The notes: a model not told the origin generated them from the sequence alone. A stretch of 64,000 nt of DNA from Mesorhizobium sp. (GCA_004017535.1 SAJS01000025.1:18948-82947), one strand, 5' to 3'; positions 53,452 through 62,637 are shown, counted from the stretch's first letter. Made by a program: numbers and translations.

Positions 53452-53500
53452 CTGCGCTTCCGGTGCTCACGTACTTCAGTACTCTCCGCTCCGGTTCTCG
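53452..53500. repeat. 49-bp palindromic repeat, copy B
   Basis: CTGCGCTTCCGGTGCTCACG...CTCCGCTCCGGTTCTCG, matching 34611-34659 except at the centre. Confidence 0.75.
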
Positions 53501-53554
53501 AAACCACCACCATATGACTCGCCGGAACGAATTTCGAAACGGTCTCCGGGCCCC

Positions 53555-53745
53555 CGTGGCTTCGTCATCCACGGGCGGAGCAAGGAGCGAAGCGACGCGC
53601 GTAGACCCGAGGATCCATTCCGTGACTTTCGAGCGCTGCAGCGGTGCAGAATTCTGCTCCGCTGCGCGCTCTGATCAGCGTAACGGCATGGATTCCAGGG
53701 TCTCCGCGACGCCGCTTCGCGGCTGCTCCGCCCAGGAATGACGAG
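53555..53745. repeat. Long palindromic intergenic repeat (GGCGGAGCA family)
   Basis: CGTCATCCACGGGCGGAGCA at the left and GCTCCGCCCAGGAATGACGA at the right are inverted; inner GACCCGAGGATCCATTCCGT pairs with ACGGCATGGATTCCAGGGTC. Within the 53406-53995 gap nothing else is seen except an AT-richer stretch at 53770-53920. Confidence 0.7.
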
Positions 53746-53995
53746 GTTCGAGCGGCTTTAGCCAAGCCCCAACGTCTGCGTTTGCTGGTGAACTGAACGC
53801 AATGTGAAGCAGTTCATAGTATTATACTTGGTGCTGCAAAACATTGACGTTCGATCTTCTGCCGCCACATAATCATCGCCGTCACCTTTTCGAAAGCTCT
53901 GTTTCAATTGATCCCGACCCCCTGCGTCCGGCGCGGATCTTGTTGGCTGCATTTACGCACCGGACCAGCCGGCGCTGCATCGGGGAGGACCGACA

Positions 53996-55702
53996 ATGGC
54001 CGTCGAGATAAAGGTTTCCGTCTACACCAATGGCGACGACGCTTTCGTCGCCTGGGCGCCGAGCGACTTCATCGCCGGATGCCGGGGTTTCCTGCTCGAG
54101 CGCGGCCGCAAGGTCGGCGCGACCGAGAAGATCGAGCCGGTGGAGAACCGCGTCGGCTTCACCAAGGACAGGCCGAAATCGGGCGACCACAGGCCGTCGG
54201 ACGTCTGGCCGTTCCAGCGCTTCAACTGGAGCGATCATGCGGCCGATGTCGGCAATGTCGTGCGCTATCGGGTCACCGCGATGATGAGCACGGGCCCCGG
54301 CAAGCCGCTGACCAAGGGCGTTTCCAGCGACTGGACGGAGTGGAAGACGCTTGCGACCGACGCAGGAGGCGGCTTTTCCTGCTACTTCAACCGCGGCCTG
54401 GTGCTGTCGCAGTTCGTCGCCCGCTACATGGCCAAGAACAGGCTTACGCCGGCGGCCTTCAAGAAGAGCCTGCAGACCAATGGCGACGCGAAATTCCGCG
54501 CCTTCCTCGAAGGCGATCTCGGCCTGCGCATGGTCGGGCTGACGCAAGGCGCCGGCGACGAGCTGCATGCCGCGCTCTACGAGCTCGGCGACGCGACGCT
54601 GGAGACGGCGCTGATCGGGCTCGGGCCGAGGCTCAACCTCATCCTCGCCAACGGTTCCGACAAAAGCGGCGACGGCAACAAGGCGGCGCGCAAGAACCTC
54701 AACGACCACGGCATCGCGACCATCGACCGGATGCTGAAATCGAAAGGGCTCGGCCACAATAAGTTCGTCGTCGTCTCCGAAGATGGCGAGCCGAAGAAGG
54801 TGTGGACCGGCAGCACCAACTGGAGCACCACGGGCCTGTGCACGCAGGTCAACAACGGTCTGCTGATCGAGGACACGGCAGTCGCCGCGCATTTCCGCAA
54901 GCATTGGGACCTGCTCAAGGATGCCTCGCCGCCGAAGACCGACCCGGCCAATTTCACGCCGGCGCTGGTGGCCGACAACGACGCGCCTAAAACCTTCACG
55001 ATCGGCAGCGCCAAGACGACCGTCTGGTTCACCCGCACCTCGAACGGCGCCGACATGGATGCGCTGCGCGAGGTCATCACCTCGGCCAGGCAGGCGGTGC
55101 TGTTCCTGATGTTCACGCCGGGCAAGCAGGGGCTGCACACGCTTGCCGGAGAGCGGGCCAAGGAAAAGGGCATGTATGTGCGCGGCGTGGTCTCGACGCT
55201 GAGCGCCGACGAGGGCGGCACCGAGCAGAATTTCCTCGACATCGACCTGGTGAGCAGCGACCGCAAATTCACGCCCGACCGCTACGCGGTGGCGCAGCCG
55301 CAGGGCCTCGACGCGGCGCTCGGGCCATGGATCGCCGAGGTCAACCGGCGGGAGTTCCTGTCGCAGATCGGCCACGCCATCGTGCACTCGAAGATACTGG
55401 TCACCGACCCGCATTCGAAGGATTGCGTGGTGGTGACCGGCAGCCACAATTTCTCGGCGCCGGCGAGCCGGAAGAACGACGAGAACATGGTCATCATCCG
55501 CGGCCACCGCAAGCTTGCCGCCGCCTATGCCACCTACGCCATGTCGGTCTACAGCCACTACCGCTACCGCTCCTACATCCGCGAGATGCGGGCGCAGGGC
55601 AAGACGCCGTGGAGCTATCTCGACGACGACGACCAGTGGCTGAAGACCGAGCTCCGCACCAAGGCGCAGGAGATCGCGTTCTGGACGGCAGAGCTAGCGT
55701 AA
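53996..55702 (+). CDS. Phospholipase D-like protein with two HKD motifs
   Basis: Protein of 568 aa, no signal peptide. The first HKD motif is HNKFVVV at H254, followed by GSTNWSTTG; its usual Asp position is Ser (HxKx4S with E/D next), so it may be weakened. The second, HSKILVTD at H464, followed by VVVTGSHNFSAPA, is canonical. The N-terminal 120 residues (VSVYTNGDDAFVAWAPSDFI) resemble a fibronectin-like lead domain. It could be a phospholipase, a nuclease or an effector; the context gives no partner. It is monocistronic. Confidence 0.8.
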   Translation: MAVEIKVSVYTNGDDAFVAWAPSDFIAGCRGFLLERGRKVGATEKIEPVENRVGFTKDRPKSGDHRPSDVWPFQRFNWSDHAADVGNVVRYRVTAMMSTGPGKPLTKGVSSDWTEWKTLATDAGGGFSCYFNRGLVLSQFVARYMAKNRLTPAAFKKSLQTNGDAKFRAFLEGDLGLRMVGLTQGAGDELHAALYELGDATLETALIGLGPRLNLILANGSDKSGDGNKAARKNLNDHGIATIDRMLKSKGLGHNKFVVVSEDGEPKKVWTGSTNWSTTGLCTQVNNGLLIEDTAVAAHFRKHWDLLKDASPPKTDPANFTPALVADNDAPKTFTIGSAKTTVWFTRTSNGADMDALREVITSARQAVLFLMFTPGKQGLHTLAGERAKEKGMYVRGVVSTLSADEGGTEQNFLDIDLVSSDRKFTPDRYAVAQPQGLDAALGPWIAEVNRREFLSQIGHAIVHSKILVTDPHSKDCVVVTGSHNFSAPASRKNDENMVIIRGHRKLAAAYATYAMSVYSHYRYRSYIREMRAQGKTPWSYLDDDDQWLKTELRTKAQEIAFWTAELA

Positions 55703-55740
55703 ACGACCCACAAGGGGGAGATCAGCAGCCTTCGGCGCCC

Positions 55741-56112
55741 CTACTCCTCCAGGTCGATCTCCTCGGTCTGGCCGCCGCTGCAGGTATAGCAGCAATCCTC
55801 GCAGCTCTCCTGGTTGTTGGGGCCGACGCCCCAATAGGTGCTTTCGTCGCCGTCCACCCAGGCGCCGTAGCAGATCTTCTCGCCGTCGTTGCAGGAGATC
55901 GGCAATTGCTTGGTCTCGCCATCGTCGAGATAGAAATCCTTGCCGTTGCCCGGCCAGACATAGTCGCGGTCCTGGCTGTAGAGCTCGACGCGCATGGCGT
56001 TGGGATGGTTGTTCCTGATCTGGAAGGTGACGTCGCCTGCATGGGCGGCGGGCGCGATGAGGACGGCAAGCGAAAGCGCGACGGCGGCGCGGCGCGCGAA
56101 AGAGATGGACAT
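55741..56112 (-). CDS. Exported Cys-rich protein, paralogue A
   Basis: Protein of 123 aa from ATG 56112: signal peptide (AVALSLAVLIAPAAHA, cleavage before GDV) then VTFQIRNNHPNAMRVELYSQ, VWPGNGKDFYLDDGET, PISCNDGEKICYGAWVDGDE, GVGPNNQESCEDCCYTC. Six cysteines, four in CxxCCxxC. Closely matches paralogue B (56974-57321) in order and motifs. Probably a small periplasmic or secreted domain held by disulfides or metal. Family not identified. Confidence 0.75.
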   Translation of the reverse strand: MSISFARRAAVALSLAVLIAPAAHAGDVTFQIRNNHPNAMRVELYSQDRDYVWPGNGKDFYLDDGETKQLPISCNDGEKICYGAWVDGDESTYWGVGPNNQESCEDCCYTCSGGQTEEIDLEE

Positions 56113-56227
56113 GAGAACCCCCGAGATAGAATCGGCCCCCACGGCCGATGCGGGATGATGGCATGAGGCGCGGCGATGCCAAGGGGGTGGGGAGGAAAAT
56201 AGCTGGGTGAAGTGGCGCGACCTCCTC

Positions 56228-56372
56228 CTTCTCCCCTTGTGGGGTGAGAGGCGGTCCGCACAGCGGACGAAAAGCCAATTGCTTGGCTTTTCGAGCTTCG
56301 AACGCCCTGAGCCTGCGAAGGGCCGGGCAGAGGCTCGGCGCGCAGCGCCGAGACGGATGAGGGGTGCTCCAG
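56228..56372 (+). repeat. Left arm of the DUF559 inverted repeat
   Basis: Starts CTTCTCCCCTTGTGGGGTGA and ends GGATGAGGGGTGCTCCAG. Confidence 0.9.
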
Positions 56373-56394
56373 CTTGGCGAAACCGCCAACCTCA

Positions 56395-56766
56395 CTACCG
56401 CCAAGGCTGCAGACTTTGATCCCTAACATAAGCAATGATGGTATCGCACACCGCATCGAGCTCTTTCAGCACCTCATCGTTCCAGAACCGCAGCACGCGA
56501 AAGCCCCTCGCCTTCAATGCGGCGTCGCGTTCCTGGTCATGCCGCGATTCCGCATGCTGGCTGCCGTCGATTTCGACGATGAGCCTGGCCTCGGCACAGA
56601 CAAAGTCCGCCACGTACCTGCCCATCGGCACCTGCCGCTTGAACTTGATATTGTCGAGTCGCCGGCCGCGCAGTTCTTGCCACAGGCGATCTTCCGCCTC
56701 TGTCGGCTCACGGCGCATAGAACGGGCGAAATTCCGTTTGGCGGGGGTCACGGGTTGGTGCGGCAT
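56395..56766 (-). CDS. DUF559 endonuclease-fold protein (Vsr-like)
   Basis: Protein of 123 aa. It has the whole DUF559 pattern: RREPTEAEDRLWQELRGRRL, KFKRQVPMGRYVADFVC (D54), LIVEIDGSQHAES (E65, D67, H71), D..R and GFRVLRFWNDEVL. The fold is that of very-short-patch-repair and restriction-like nucleases, so it is a predicted DNA nuclease or nickase; activity unproven. It is the only gene in the inverted-repeat cassette, with 22 nt to the left arm and 54 nt to the right arm. Confidence 0.88.
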   Translation of the reverse strand: MPHQPVTPAKRNFARSMRREPTEAEDRLWQELRGRRLDNIKFKRQVPMGRYVADFVCAEARLIVEIDGSQHAESRHDQERDAALKARGFRVLRFWNDEVLKELDAVCDTIIAYVRDQSLQPWR

Positions 56767-56820
56767 GGTGCGAGATTAGCCGGCCTTCGTTATTGCTCAA
56801 ATATCCGGCGTTGCACTCCG

Positions 56821-56965
56821 CTGGAGCACCCCTCATCCGTCTCGGCGCTGCGCGCCGATCCTCTGCCCGGCCCTTCGCAGGCTCAGGGCGTTCGAAGCTC
56901 GAAAAGCCAAGCAATTGGCTTTTCGTCCGCTGTGCGGACCGCCTCTCACCCCACAAGGGGAGAAG
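56821..56965 (-). repeat. Right arm of the DUF559 inverted repeat
   Basis: Reverse complement of 56228-56372 with 144 of 145 identities; ends 8 nt before the stop of paralogue B. Confidence 0.9.
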
Positions 56966-56973
56966 GGGAAGAG

Positions 56974-57321
56974 CTACTCCGCCAAATCCACCGTCTCTGT
57001 CGAATGCTCGGTGCAGATGAAGCAGCAGGTGTCGCAGGGCTGATCGTTGTCGGGGCCGACGCCGGCGCTGACGGTGTCGTCGCCGTCCACCCAGGCGCCC
57101 CAGCAGATATGCTCGCCGGGTTCGCAGGAGATCGGCACGGACTTGCGTGCCTTCGGCCGGATGAGGAAGACCTTGTCGCCGCCCGGCCAGACTTTCTGGC
57201 TGTCGCGGCTGAACAGTTCCACCGCGACGCCGTCCGAGCGCTGGTTGCGCACGAAGACCGACATGTCGGCGGCGAAGGCCGGCGTGGTGAGGAGAAGCAA
57301 GGCGAGCAGAGCGCGAATCAT
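56974..57321 (-). CDS. Exported Cys-rich protein, paralogue B
   Basis: Protein of 115 aa from ATG 57321: signal peptide (MIRALLALLLLTTPAFAAD), then MSVFVRNQRSDGVAVELFSR, VWPGGDKVFL, VPISCEPGEHICWGAWVDGDD, GVGPDNDQPCDTCCFIC. Six cysteines aligned with paralogue A, including CxxCCxxC. The two genes are a tandem duplication on the same strand, now split by the DUF559 cassette. Confidence 0.75.
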   Translation of the reverse strand: MIRALLALLLLTTPAFAADMSVFVRNQRSDGVAVELFSRDSQKVWPGGDKVFLIRPKARKSVPISCEPGEHICWGAWVDGDDTVSAGVGPDNDQPCDTCCFICTEHSTETVDLAE

Positions 57322-57370
57322 GGCGAGGTCCCCGGGGGAGTAGAGCATGGGAGCGGACGCCGCGCGACCT

Positions 57371-57546
57371 CCCTTCCCCCCTTGTGGGGGAAGGTGGCTC
57401 GGCGCGTAGCGCCGAGACGGATGAGGGGTGCTCCAGCTTGGCAAGGACGTTCGCTACAAAATTGTGGATCGCCGACGCCTCACTCCGCTGGAACACCCCT
57501 CATCCGGCCGCTTCGCGGCCACCTTCCCCCACAAGGGGGGAAGGGA
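57371..57546. repeat. Intergenic inverted repeat (CTTCCCCC...GGATGAGGGG family)
   Basis: Arms CCCTTCCCCCCTTGTGGGGG and CCCCACAAGGGGGGAAGGGA are inverted around a 50-60 nt centre; both halves contain GGATGAGGGGTGCTCCAG or a close inverted copy. Confidence 0.75.
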
Positions 57547-57554
57547 AGCCGGCG

Positions 57555-58058
57555 CTACCGCCTCACCACCACATGCGGCGCGAATGTCTTCACCGCATCC
57601 ACCAGGTCCTGCCCTCGCACGTCGAGCGAGGAGATCTCCATATGCACGGTGTTCCGGCCGACCAGGCCGAAGGCGTTGGCGGACGAGTATCTGATCTCGT
57701 CGGGCGGCTCTTCGGTGAGCTCGAAATTGAGCATCGCCGCGCCCTTGCCGCCGGCGGCAAGGCGCATGCTTTTCACCTTGCTCCACGGCACCAGCACGTC
57801 GCCGGCGCGAGCATCGCGGAAACCACGCTGATCCAAGACGACCTTGACCGAGGTGTCGAAGGCGCCGCGCGCGATGAAGGCGCCGAGCGCGAGACAGGCG
57901 GCGGCGAGCAGCGCGATCCACAGCACATGCCCGCCATCCGCCCCCGAAGCCACGCCCTGCAGCGCGCCGAAGCCGAAGACGCCGCCGATGAGGAACGGTC
58001 CGAGCGCCGGAAAGATCTTTCCCGATGGGCTGTTGCGGAGTTCGAGCGGCGCGGCCAT
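57555..58058 (-). CDS. Membrane protein, hypothetical
   Basis: Protein of 167 aa from ATG 58058 (MAAPLELRNSPSGKIFPALG), with two hydrophobic spans (FLIGGVFGFGALQGVASG and VLWIALLAAACLALGAFIA) and a soluble C-terminal beta-rich domain (VVLDQRGFRDARAGDVLVPWS) that resembles bacterial PH-like domains. It follows the upstream membrane-protein gene by 11 nt. Function unknown. Confidence 0.7.
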   Translation of the reverse strand: MAAPLELRNSPSGKIFPALGPFLIGGVFGFGALQGVASGADGGHVLWIALLAAACLALGAFIARGAFDTSVKVVLDQRGFRDARAGDVLVPWSKVKSMRLAAGGKGAAMLNFELTEEPPDEIRYSSANAFGLVGRNTVHMEISSLDVRGQDLVDAVKTFAPHVVVRR

Positions 58059-58069
58059 GGCCTTGGCAC

Positions 58070-58582
58070 TCAGCGCCCCGTTTTCGGCAGCGTCCAGATC
58101 CAGCCGATGAAGGTCAGCACCAGGAACGGATAGCCGAGCGCCGGCAGCGGTGCGGAGGTGGGCAGAAGCGGCGCGCCCCACAGGATCATCAGGACCGAAA
58201 CAGTGAAGAGCGCGGCGGCAATGAGCCCCGTGAGCCGCATCCACAGCGCGAAGATGGCCTGCGCACTGACCATGACCAGCCCCGCCGCCCAGAGCGCAAT
58301 GCCGCCGGCATAGGAAGGCACGCTCGCCTGCAGCCCCGCCGCATTGCCGGCCAGAAGCAGGCTTTCGCCGGCGAGGAAAGTGAGGAAGCCGGCCGCGACG
58401 AGATCATTGCCGAGCCGCTGGTATTTCATCGTCAGCAGCGCCGTGGCGACGACGATGCCCACGCCGTCGATGGTCCACAGCGTCTCGCGCAGCGCATCGC
58501 TGGCGACGAACGTGCCCGCCATGCCCAAAGCGCCGCCGATGGCGAGGCCGATCGCGGCGATGGTGTCAGAGGTGGAGCGCAT
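58070..58582 (-). CDS. Multi-span membrane protein, hypothetical
   Basis: Protein of 170 aa (MRSTSDTIAAIGLAIGGALG...) with about five hydrophobic segments (LAAGFLTFLAGESLLLAG-like, GGIALWAAGLVMVSAQAIFAL, AAALFTVSVLMILWGAPLL) and no known motif recognised. Forms a two-gene unit with the PH-like membrane protein. Confidence 0.68.
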   Translation of the reverse strand: MRSTSDTIAAIGLAIGGALGMAGTFVASDALRETLWTIDGVGIVVATALLTMKYQRLGNDLVAAGFLTFLAGESLLLAGNAAGLQASVPSYAGGIALWAAGLVMVSAQAIFALWMRLTGLIAAALFTVSVLMILWGAPLLPTSAPLPALGYPFLVLTFIGWIWTLPKTGR

Positions 58583-58850
58583 GTGTGACGTCTCCCCAAG
58601 CTGGGGAGAGGATACAACTAGGTGGGGGGATGGTGAAGGTGGACATACGATAAAGGGCGATAGCGGTTCGCACCGGGATCACAACTTTGTCGCTCAGCTT
58701 CGCAGATTACGGCCCAAGTATCTCTGAGGGCTTTTTGTGCATTCGACCGGTGCTTTTCCAGAGAGTAGACACAGCGTGCCATTGCAAGCTGCGGCGTTCG
58801 CGCTGATAGTTGCCATTGCGGAATAAACCCTTGAAGTGGTCCGACCTCGC
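58583..58850. other. AT-richer gap upstream of the second OLD-like gene
   Basis: No gene is supported. It probably contains the promoter of the OLD-like gene; no repeat matching the right side was found. Confidence 0.4.
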
Positions 58851-60530
58851 ATGAAAGTCAAACGCGTTCATATCCGAAACTTCAAAGCGGTAAGAAATGT
58901 CGACTTGGAGCTCACGGACGTAACTCTCCTAGTTGGATCCAATAACTCGGGAAAATCGTCCACGCTGCAAGCAATTCATTTCGCAAGTAGGGCATTCTTT
59001 CAGGCCAGTGAGGCCAACAAGCAATCGACTATCTCGCTGAGAGAATTGGAATACATCCCATCTGAGGACTACAGAGAGTTAGCTCACAATGATTTGTGGG
59101 GAAATCGCCAGATCGCCCCGGAAAGCGTTGTATCGTTTACAATTGAGGATGACATAACAGACGGCCGTGCCGATTATACGGCATCGATTTCACTAAAGTC
59201 TGCTCGCAATGAGGGAATAGCGATAAACCCAAACGTCTCTCCGCAACTGATCCCCCTATTTAGATCGCGGGACAATGTATTTTCATCTTACATTCCCGGA
59301 ATCGCTGGCGTTCCTCTGCAGGAACAACGTCTCTCAAAACGAAACGTTTATCGCAAAGCCGCATCGGGAGACAGCAACGTCGTCCTTAGAAATATTCTTC
59401 TAATTCTAGACGAGAAAGGCGAGCTCGGGAACGCCATCAACGCAGTCAGGGACGTATATGCTGACGGCAGCATCACCTTAACTGCGCTTTTTAACAATGA
59501 TACGGATTACAACATTCGGTCAACTGTTGCCACCGACGGTATGAACCGAGCCAAGCCCCTGGAGTATGCGGGCACCGGAATATTGCAGGTTGTTCAGATA
59601 TTTTCTTATCTTTACCTGTTTCGCCCGAAACTTATATTGATCGACGAGCCAGAGGCTCATTTGCATCCAACACTTCAAACTCGGTTACTTGGCGTTTTGC
59701 AGGAGCGGGTAAGAGACTGTGGTTCAGCCGCCTTGATTACGACCCACAGTCCTTTTATCGCCGCAGGATTGTCTGAGGGTGCGCAGTCTGTCTGGTTGGA
59801 GCGGGGGACGGTGGCGGCAGCGACCATTGGCAGCCAGATAAGAGACGCCTTGGGCTGGGGCGCATTGGACAAGAAAGTCATTGTTTGTGCTGAGGACCGA
59901 AACACAAAACCCTTGGAAACGATCCTCTTCCAGGACCCCGATCTGTCCCGCGACGTTTCGGTAGTTCCATTTTCTGGCGTTTCGAAACTCGGTACGGCAG
60001 CAGCGTTAAGAGCCTTTCTTGCTGCACTTGGAAACCGACATAGGCTTGCGATTTATCGCGATCGCGATTGTCTAACAGACGCCGAGATCGATACCTGGTT
60101 TCAGGAATACGGCCAGGTTGGTTTTGGAAAAGCCGTCAGCAGTGGCGTCGAGATTGAGAATTACTTTTGCCTGCCTGAGCATTTAAGCGCGCGATTGGCA
60201 ATACCATACCAAACGGCCGTCGAAATCGTTGCGGCTGCATTCCGTGACAATGAGCAAGAGATAGAGTCCAAGTTCCGTACCAAACGACAAGAGGCAAATC
60301 TAAAGTTTCATCGTGACGGCGGATCCCCGGAAACCGGCGTCCTTTGGCGGGAACTCGATCTTCCTGCCAAGAGTGGAGGGAAAATCCTGACCAGCAAGAT
60401 AAATGCAGAACTGCAGAAGAGGGGCGTCCGGTCGCAGAACTTGGAAGTCAGGACAGGCGACGTCGTAATCGGATCTGATTTGATTTCTCAGTTGCGCCGT
60501 TTTGCATACCCAAACAGGAGGTTGCCTTAG
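58851..60530 (+). CDS. Second OLD-like ATPase/TOPRIM protein
   Basis: Protein of 559 aa from ATG 58851 (MKVKRVHIRNFKAVRNVDLE); an in-frame GTG at 58836 is possible. Walker A is VGSNNSGKSS (28-37), Walker B LILIDEPEAHLHPTLQT, and LITTHSPFIAAG the switch region. TOPRIM-like acids follow: VCAEDRNTKPLE, IYRDRDCLTD and VEIENYFCLPEHL. The E-G motif of canonical OLD TOPRIM is AED here. Codons are far more A/T-ending than in lepA or the genes to the left, pointing to transfer. It stands alone, with no helicase or reverse transcriptase beside it. Defence function inferred. Confidence 0.8.
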   Translation: MKVKRVHIRNFKAVRNVDLELTDVTLLVGSNNSGKSSTLQAIHFASRAFFQASEANKQSTISLRELEYIPSEDYRELAHNDLWGNRQIAPESVVSFTIEDDITDGRADYTASISLKSARNEGIAINPNVSPQLIPLFRSRDNVFSSYIPGIAGVPLQEQRLSKRNVYRKAASGDSNVVLRNILLILDEKGELGNAINAVRDVYADGSITLTALFNNDTDYNIRSTVATDGMNRAKPLEYAGTGILQVVQIFSYLYLFRPKLILIDEPEAHLHPTLQTRLLGVLQERVRDCGSAALITTHSPFIAAGLSEGAQSVWLERGTVAAATIGSQIRDALGWGALDKKVIVCAEDRNTKPLETILFQDPDLSRDVSVVPFSGVSKLGTAAALRAFLAALGNRHRLAIYRDRDCLTDAEIDTWFQEYGQVGFGKAVSSGVEIENYFCLPEHLSARLAIPYQTAVEIVAAAFRDNEQEIESKFRTKRQEANLKFHRDGGSPETGVLWRELDLPAKSGGKILTSKINAELQKRGVRSQNLEVRTGDVVIGSDLISQLRRFAYPNRRLP

Positions 60531-60563
60531 AGCATAGAGGCTCTCGACGGTCACCCCTGCCTC

Positions 60564-62369
60564 TCAATCCCCCATCTTCAGCGCCTGGATAAACGCCTCC
60601 TGCGGGATATCCACCTTGCCGAACTGGCGCATCCGCTTCTTGCCCTCTTTCTGCTTGTCGAGCAGCTTGCGCTTGCGGGTCACGTCGCCGCCATAGCATT
60701 TGGCGGTGACGTCCTTGCGCAGCGCCGAGACGGTCTCGCGGGCGATGATGCGGCCGCCTATTGCCGCCTGGATCGGGATCTTGAACAGGTGCTGCGGGAT
60801 CAGCTCCTTCAGCTTCTCGCACATCTGCCGGCCGCGCTTTTCCGCCGCTGACCGGTGCACCAGCATGGACAATGCGTCGACCGGCTCGTCATTGACCAGG
60901 ATCGACATCTTCACCAGGTCGCCCTCGCGATAGTCGGTCAAATGATAGTCGAAGGAGGCGTAGCCCTTGGAGATCGACTTCAGGCGGTCGTAGAAATCGA
61001 ACACCACCTCGTTGAGCGGCAGATCGTAGGTCAGCATGGCGCGCTTGCCGACATAGGAAAGGTCGGCCTGTATGCCGCGCCTGTCCTGGCAGAGTTTCAG
61101 GATGCCGCCGAGATAGTCGTCGGGCGTGAGGATGGTGGCGCGGATCCACGGCTCCTCGATCGAGGCGATCTTGACCACGTCGGGCATGTCGGCCGGGTTG
61201 TGCAGCTCCTTCACCGTGCCGTCGATGAGGTTCATGCGGTAGACGACGGATGGCGCGGTGGCGATGAGGTCGAGGTTGAACTCGCGCTCCAGCCGCTCCT
61301 GGATGATCTCCAGGTGCAGCAGCCCGAGGAAGCCGCAGCGGAAGCCGAAGCCGAGCGCGGCCGAGGTCTCCATTTCATAGGAGAAGCTGGCGTCGTTGAG
61401 GCGCAGCTTGCCGACGGCGGCGCGCAGGTCCTCGAAATCGGCGGCGTCGACCGGGAACAGGCCGCAGAACACCACCGGCTGCGCCGGCTTGAAGCCGGGC
61501 AGAGCCTTCTGGGTCGGGCGGCGGTCCTCGGTGATGGTGTCGCCGACGCGCGTATCGGCCACTTCCTTGATCGAGCCGGTGAAGAAGCCGAACTCGCCGG
61601 GGCCGAGCTCGTCGACATTGACGCGGGCCGGCTTGAACACGCCGGTACGCTCGACGAGATATTTCGCGCCGGTGCCCATCATGCGGATGGTCTGGCCCTT
61701 CTTCATCACGCCGTCGATGATGCGCACCAGCACGATCACGCCGAGATAGGCGTCGTACCAGCTGTCGACCAGCATCGCCTTGAGCGGCGCCTTGATGTCG
61801 CCCTCGCGCGGCGGCGGTAGCTGGTGGACGATCGCCTCCAGCACGTCCGGCACGCCCTGCCCGGTCTTGGCCGAGATCAGCACGGCGTTGGAGGCGTCGA
61901 GGCCGATCACCTCCTCCACCTGCTCGCGGATGCGCTCGGGCTCGGCCGCCGGCAGGTCGACCTTGTTCAGCACCACGACGATCTCGTGGTTGTTGTCGAT
62001 GGCCTGGTAGACATTGGCCAGCGTCTGCGCTTCGACGCCCTGGGAGGCGTCGACCACCAGCAGCGAGCCCTCGCAGGCGGCGAGCGAACGCGACACCTCA
62101 TAGGCGAAGTCGACATGTCCGGGCGTGTCGATGAGGTTCAGCACATAATCCTCGCCGTTCCTGGCGCGGTAGTTGAGCCGAACGGTCTGGGCCTTGATGG
62201 TGATGCCGCGCTCGCGCTCGATGTCCATCGAGTCCAGCACCTGCTCCTTCATGTCGCGCTCCTCCAGCGCGCCGGTGAGCTGGATCAGCCGGTCGGCAAG
62301 CGTGGATTTGCCATGGTCGATATGGGCGACGATGGAGAAATTGCGGATGTGGTCGAGCGGCGTCGTCAT
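60564..62369 (-). CDS. lepA: Elongation factor 4 (LepA)
   Basis: Ribosome-associated GTPase of 601 aa that acts in translation under stress or in initiation/assembly. G1 is [13 protein letters not shown]2/G3 RGITIKAQT and DTPGHVDF, G4 NKVDLP, G5 SAKTG. The LepA-specific C-terminal domain ends [23 protein letters not shown] 62369 ([20 protein letters not shown]) is the usual start and length matches the family exactly. Confidence 0.97.
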   Translation of the reverse strand: MTTPLDHIRNFSIVAHIDHGKSTLADRLIQLTGALEERDMKEQVLDSMDIERERGITIKAQTVRLNYRARNGEDYVLNLIDTPGHVDFAYEVSRSLAACEGSLLVVDASQGVEAQTLANVYQAIDNNHEIVVVLNKVDLPAAEPERIREQVEEVIGLDASNAVLISAKTGQGVPDVLEAIVHQLPPPREGDIKAPLKAMLVDSWYDAYLGVIVLVRIIDGVMKKGQTIRMMGTGAKYLVERTGVFKPARVNVDELGPGEFGFFTGSIKEVADTRVGDTITEDRRPTQKALPGFKPAQPVVFCGLFPVDAADFEDLRAAVGKLRLNDASFSYEMETSAALGFGFRCGFLGLLHLEIIQERLEREFNLDLIATAPSVVYRMNLIDGTVKELHNPADMPDVVKIASIEEPWIRATILTPDDYLGGILKLCQDRRGIQADLSYVGKRAMLTYDLPLNEVVFDFYDRLKSISKGYASFDYHLTDYREGDLVKMSILVNDEPVDALSMLVHRSAAEKRGRQMCEKLKELIPQHLFKIPIQAAIGGRIIARETVSALRKDVTAKCYGGDVTRKRKLLDKQKEGKKRMRQFGKVDIPQEAFIQALKMGD

Positions 62370-62420
62370 GCGGCGCGCTTTAGCAGGGGCGGGGTTGAGG
62401 GGCAAGCGCAACGCCTTTTT

Positions 62421-62566
62421 CCTTCCCCCCTTGTGGGGGAAGGTGGATCGGCGCGTCAGCGCCGAGACGGATGAGGGGTATTCCAGCGGAGTGAGACGCT
62501 GGCTTTCCCTGGAGCACCCCTCATCCGGCCGCTGCGCGGCCACCTTCTCCCACAAGGGGAGAAGGA
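62421..62566. repeat. Intergenic inverted repeat (CTTCCCCC...GGATGAGGGG family)
   Basis: CCTTCCCCCCTTGTGGGGGA and CTCCCACAAGGGGAGAAGG are inverted; inner GAGACGGATGAGGGGTATTC and CACCCCTCATCCGGCCG match the DUF559 arms. Confidence 0.75.
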
Positions 62567-62637
62567 AAAGGCGCCCCATCACGTCCCGCACCCGAAACAT
62601 TCAAATGCGCTTAAACATTCCTCCACCGCTTTAGGGC

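Larger units (their letters stand above)
56228..56965. mobile_element. 738-bp cassette: DUF559 gene between 145-bp inverted repeats
   Basis: Arms 56228-56372 and 56821-56965 are inverted copies, 145 nt each with one mismatch, and enclose 448 nt that holds only the DUF559 gene. It separates the two paralogous Cys-rich genes. Each arm has its own internal palindromes (AAAAGCCAATTGCTTGGCTT and a CGCGCAGCGCCGAG stem) and ends GGATGAGGGGTGCTCCAG, shared with dispersed repeats at 57371-57546 and 62421-62566. No target-site duplication was identified. Mobility is inferred. Confidence 0.6.

Noticed and set aside
58583-60545. Attachment-site repeats around the second OLD-like gene
   Set aside because: No direct or inverted repeat was found matching the two flanks, and no tRNA is adjacent.
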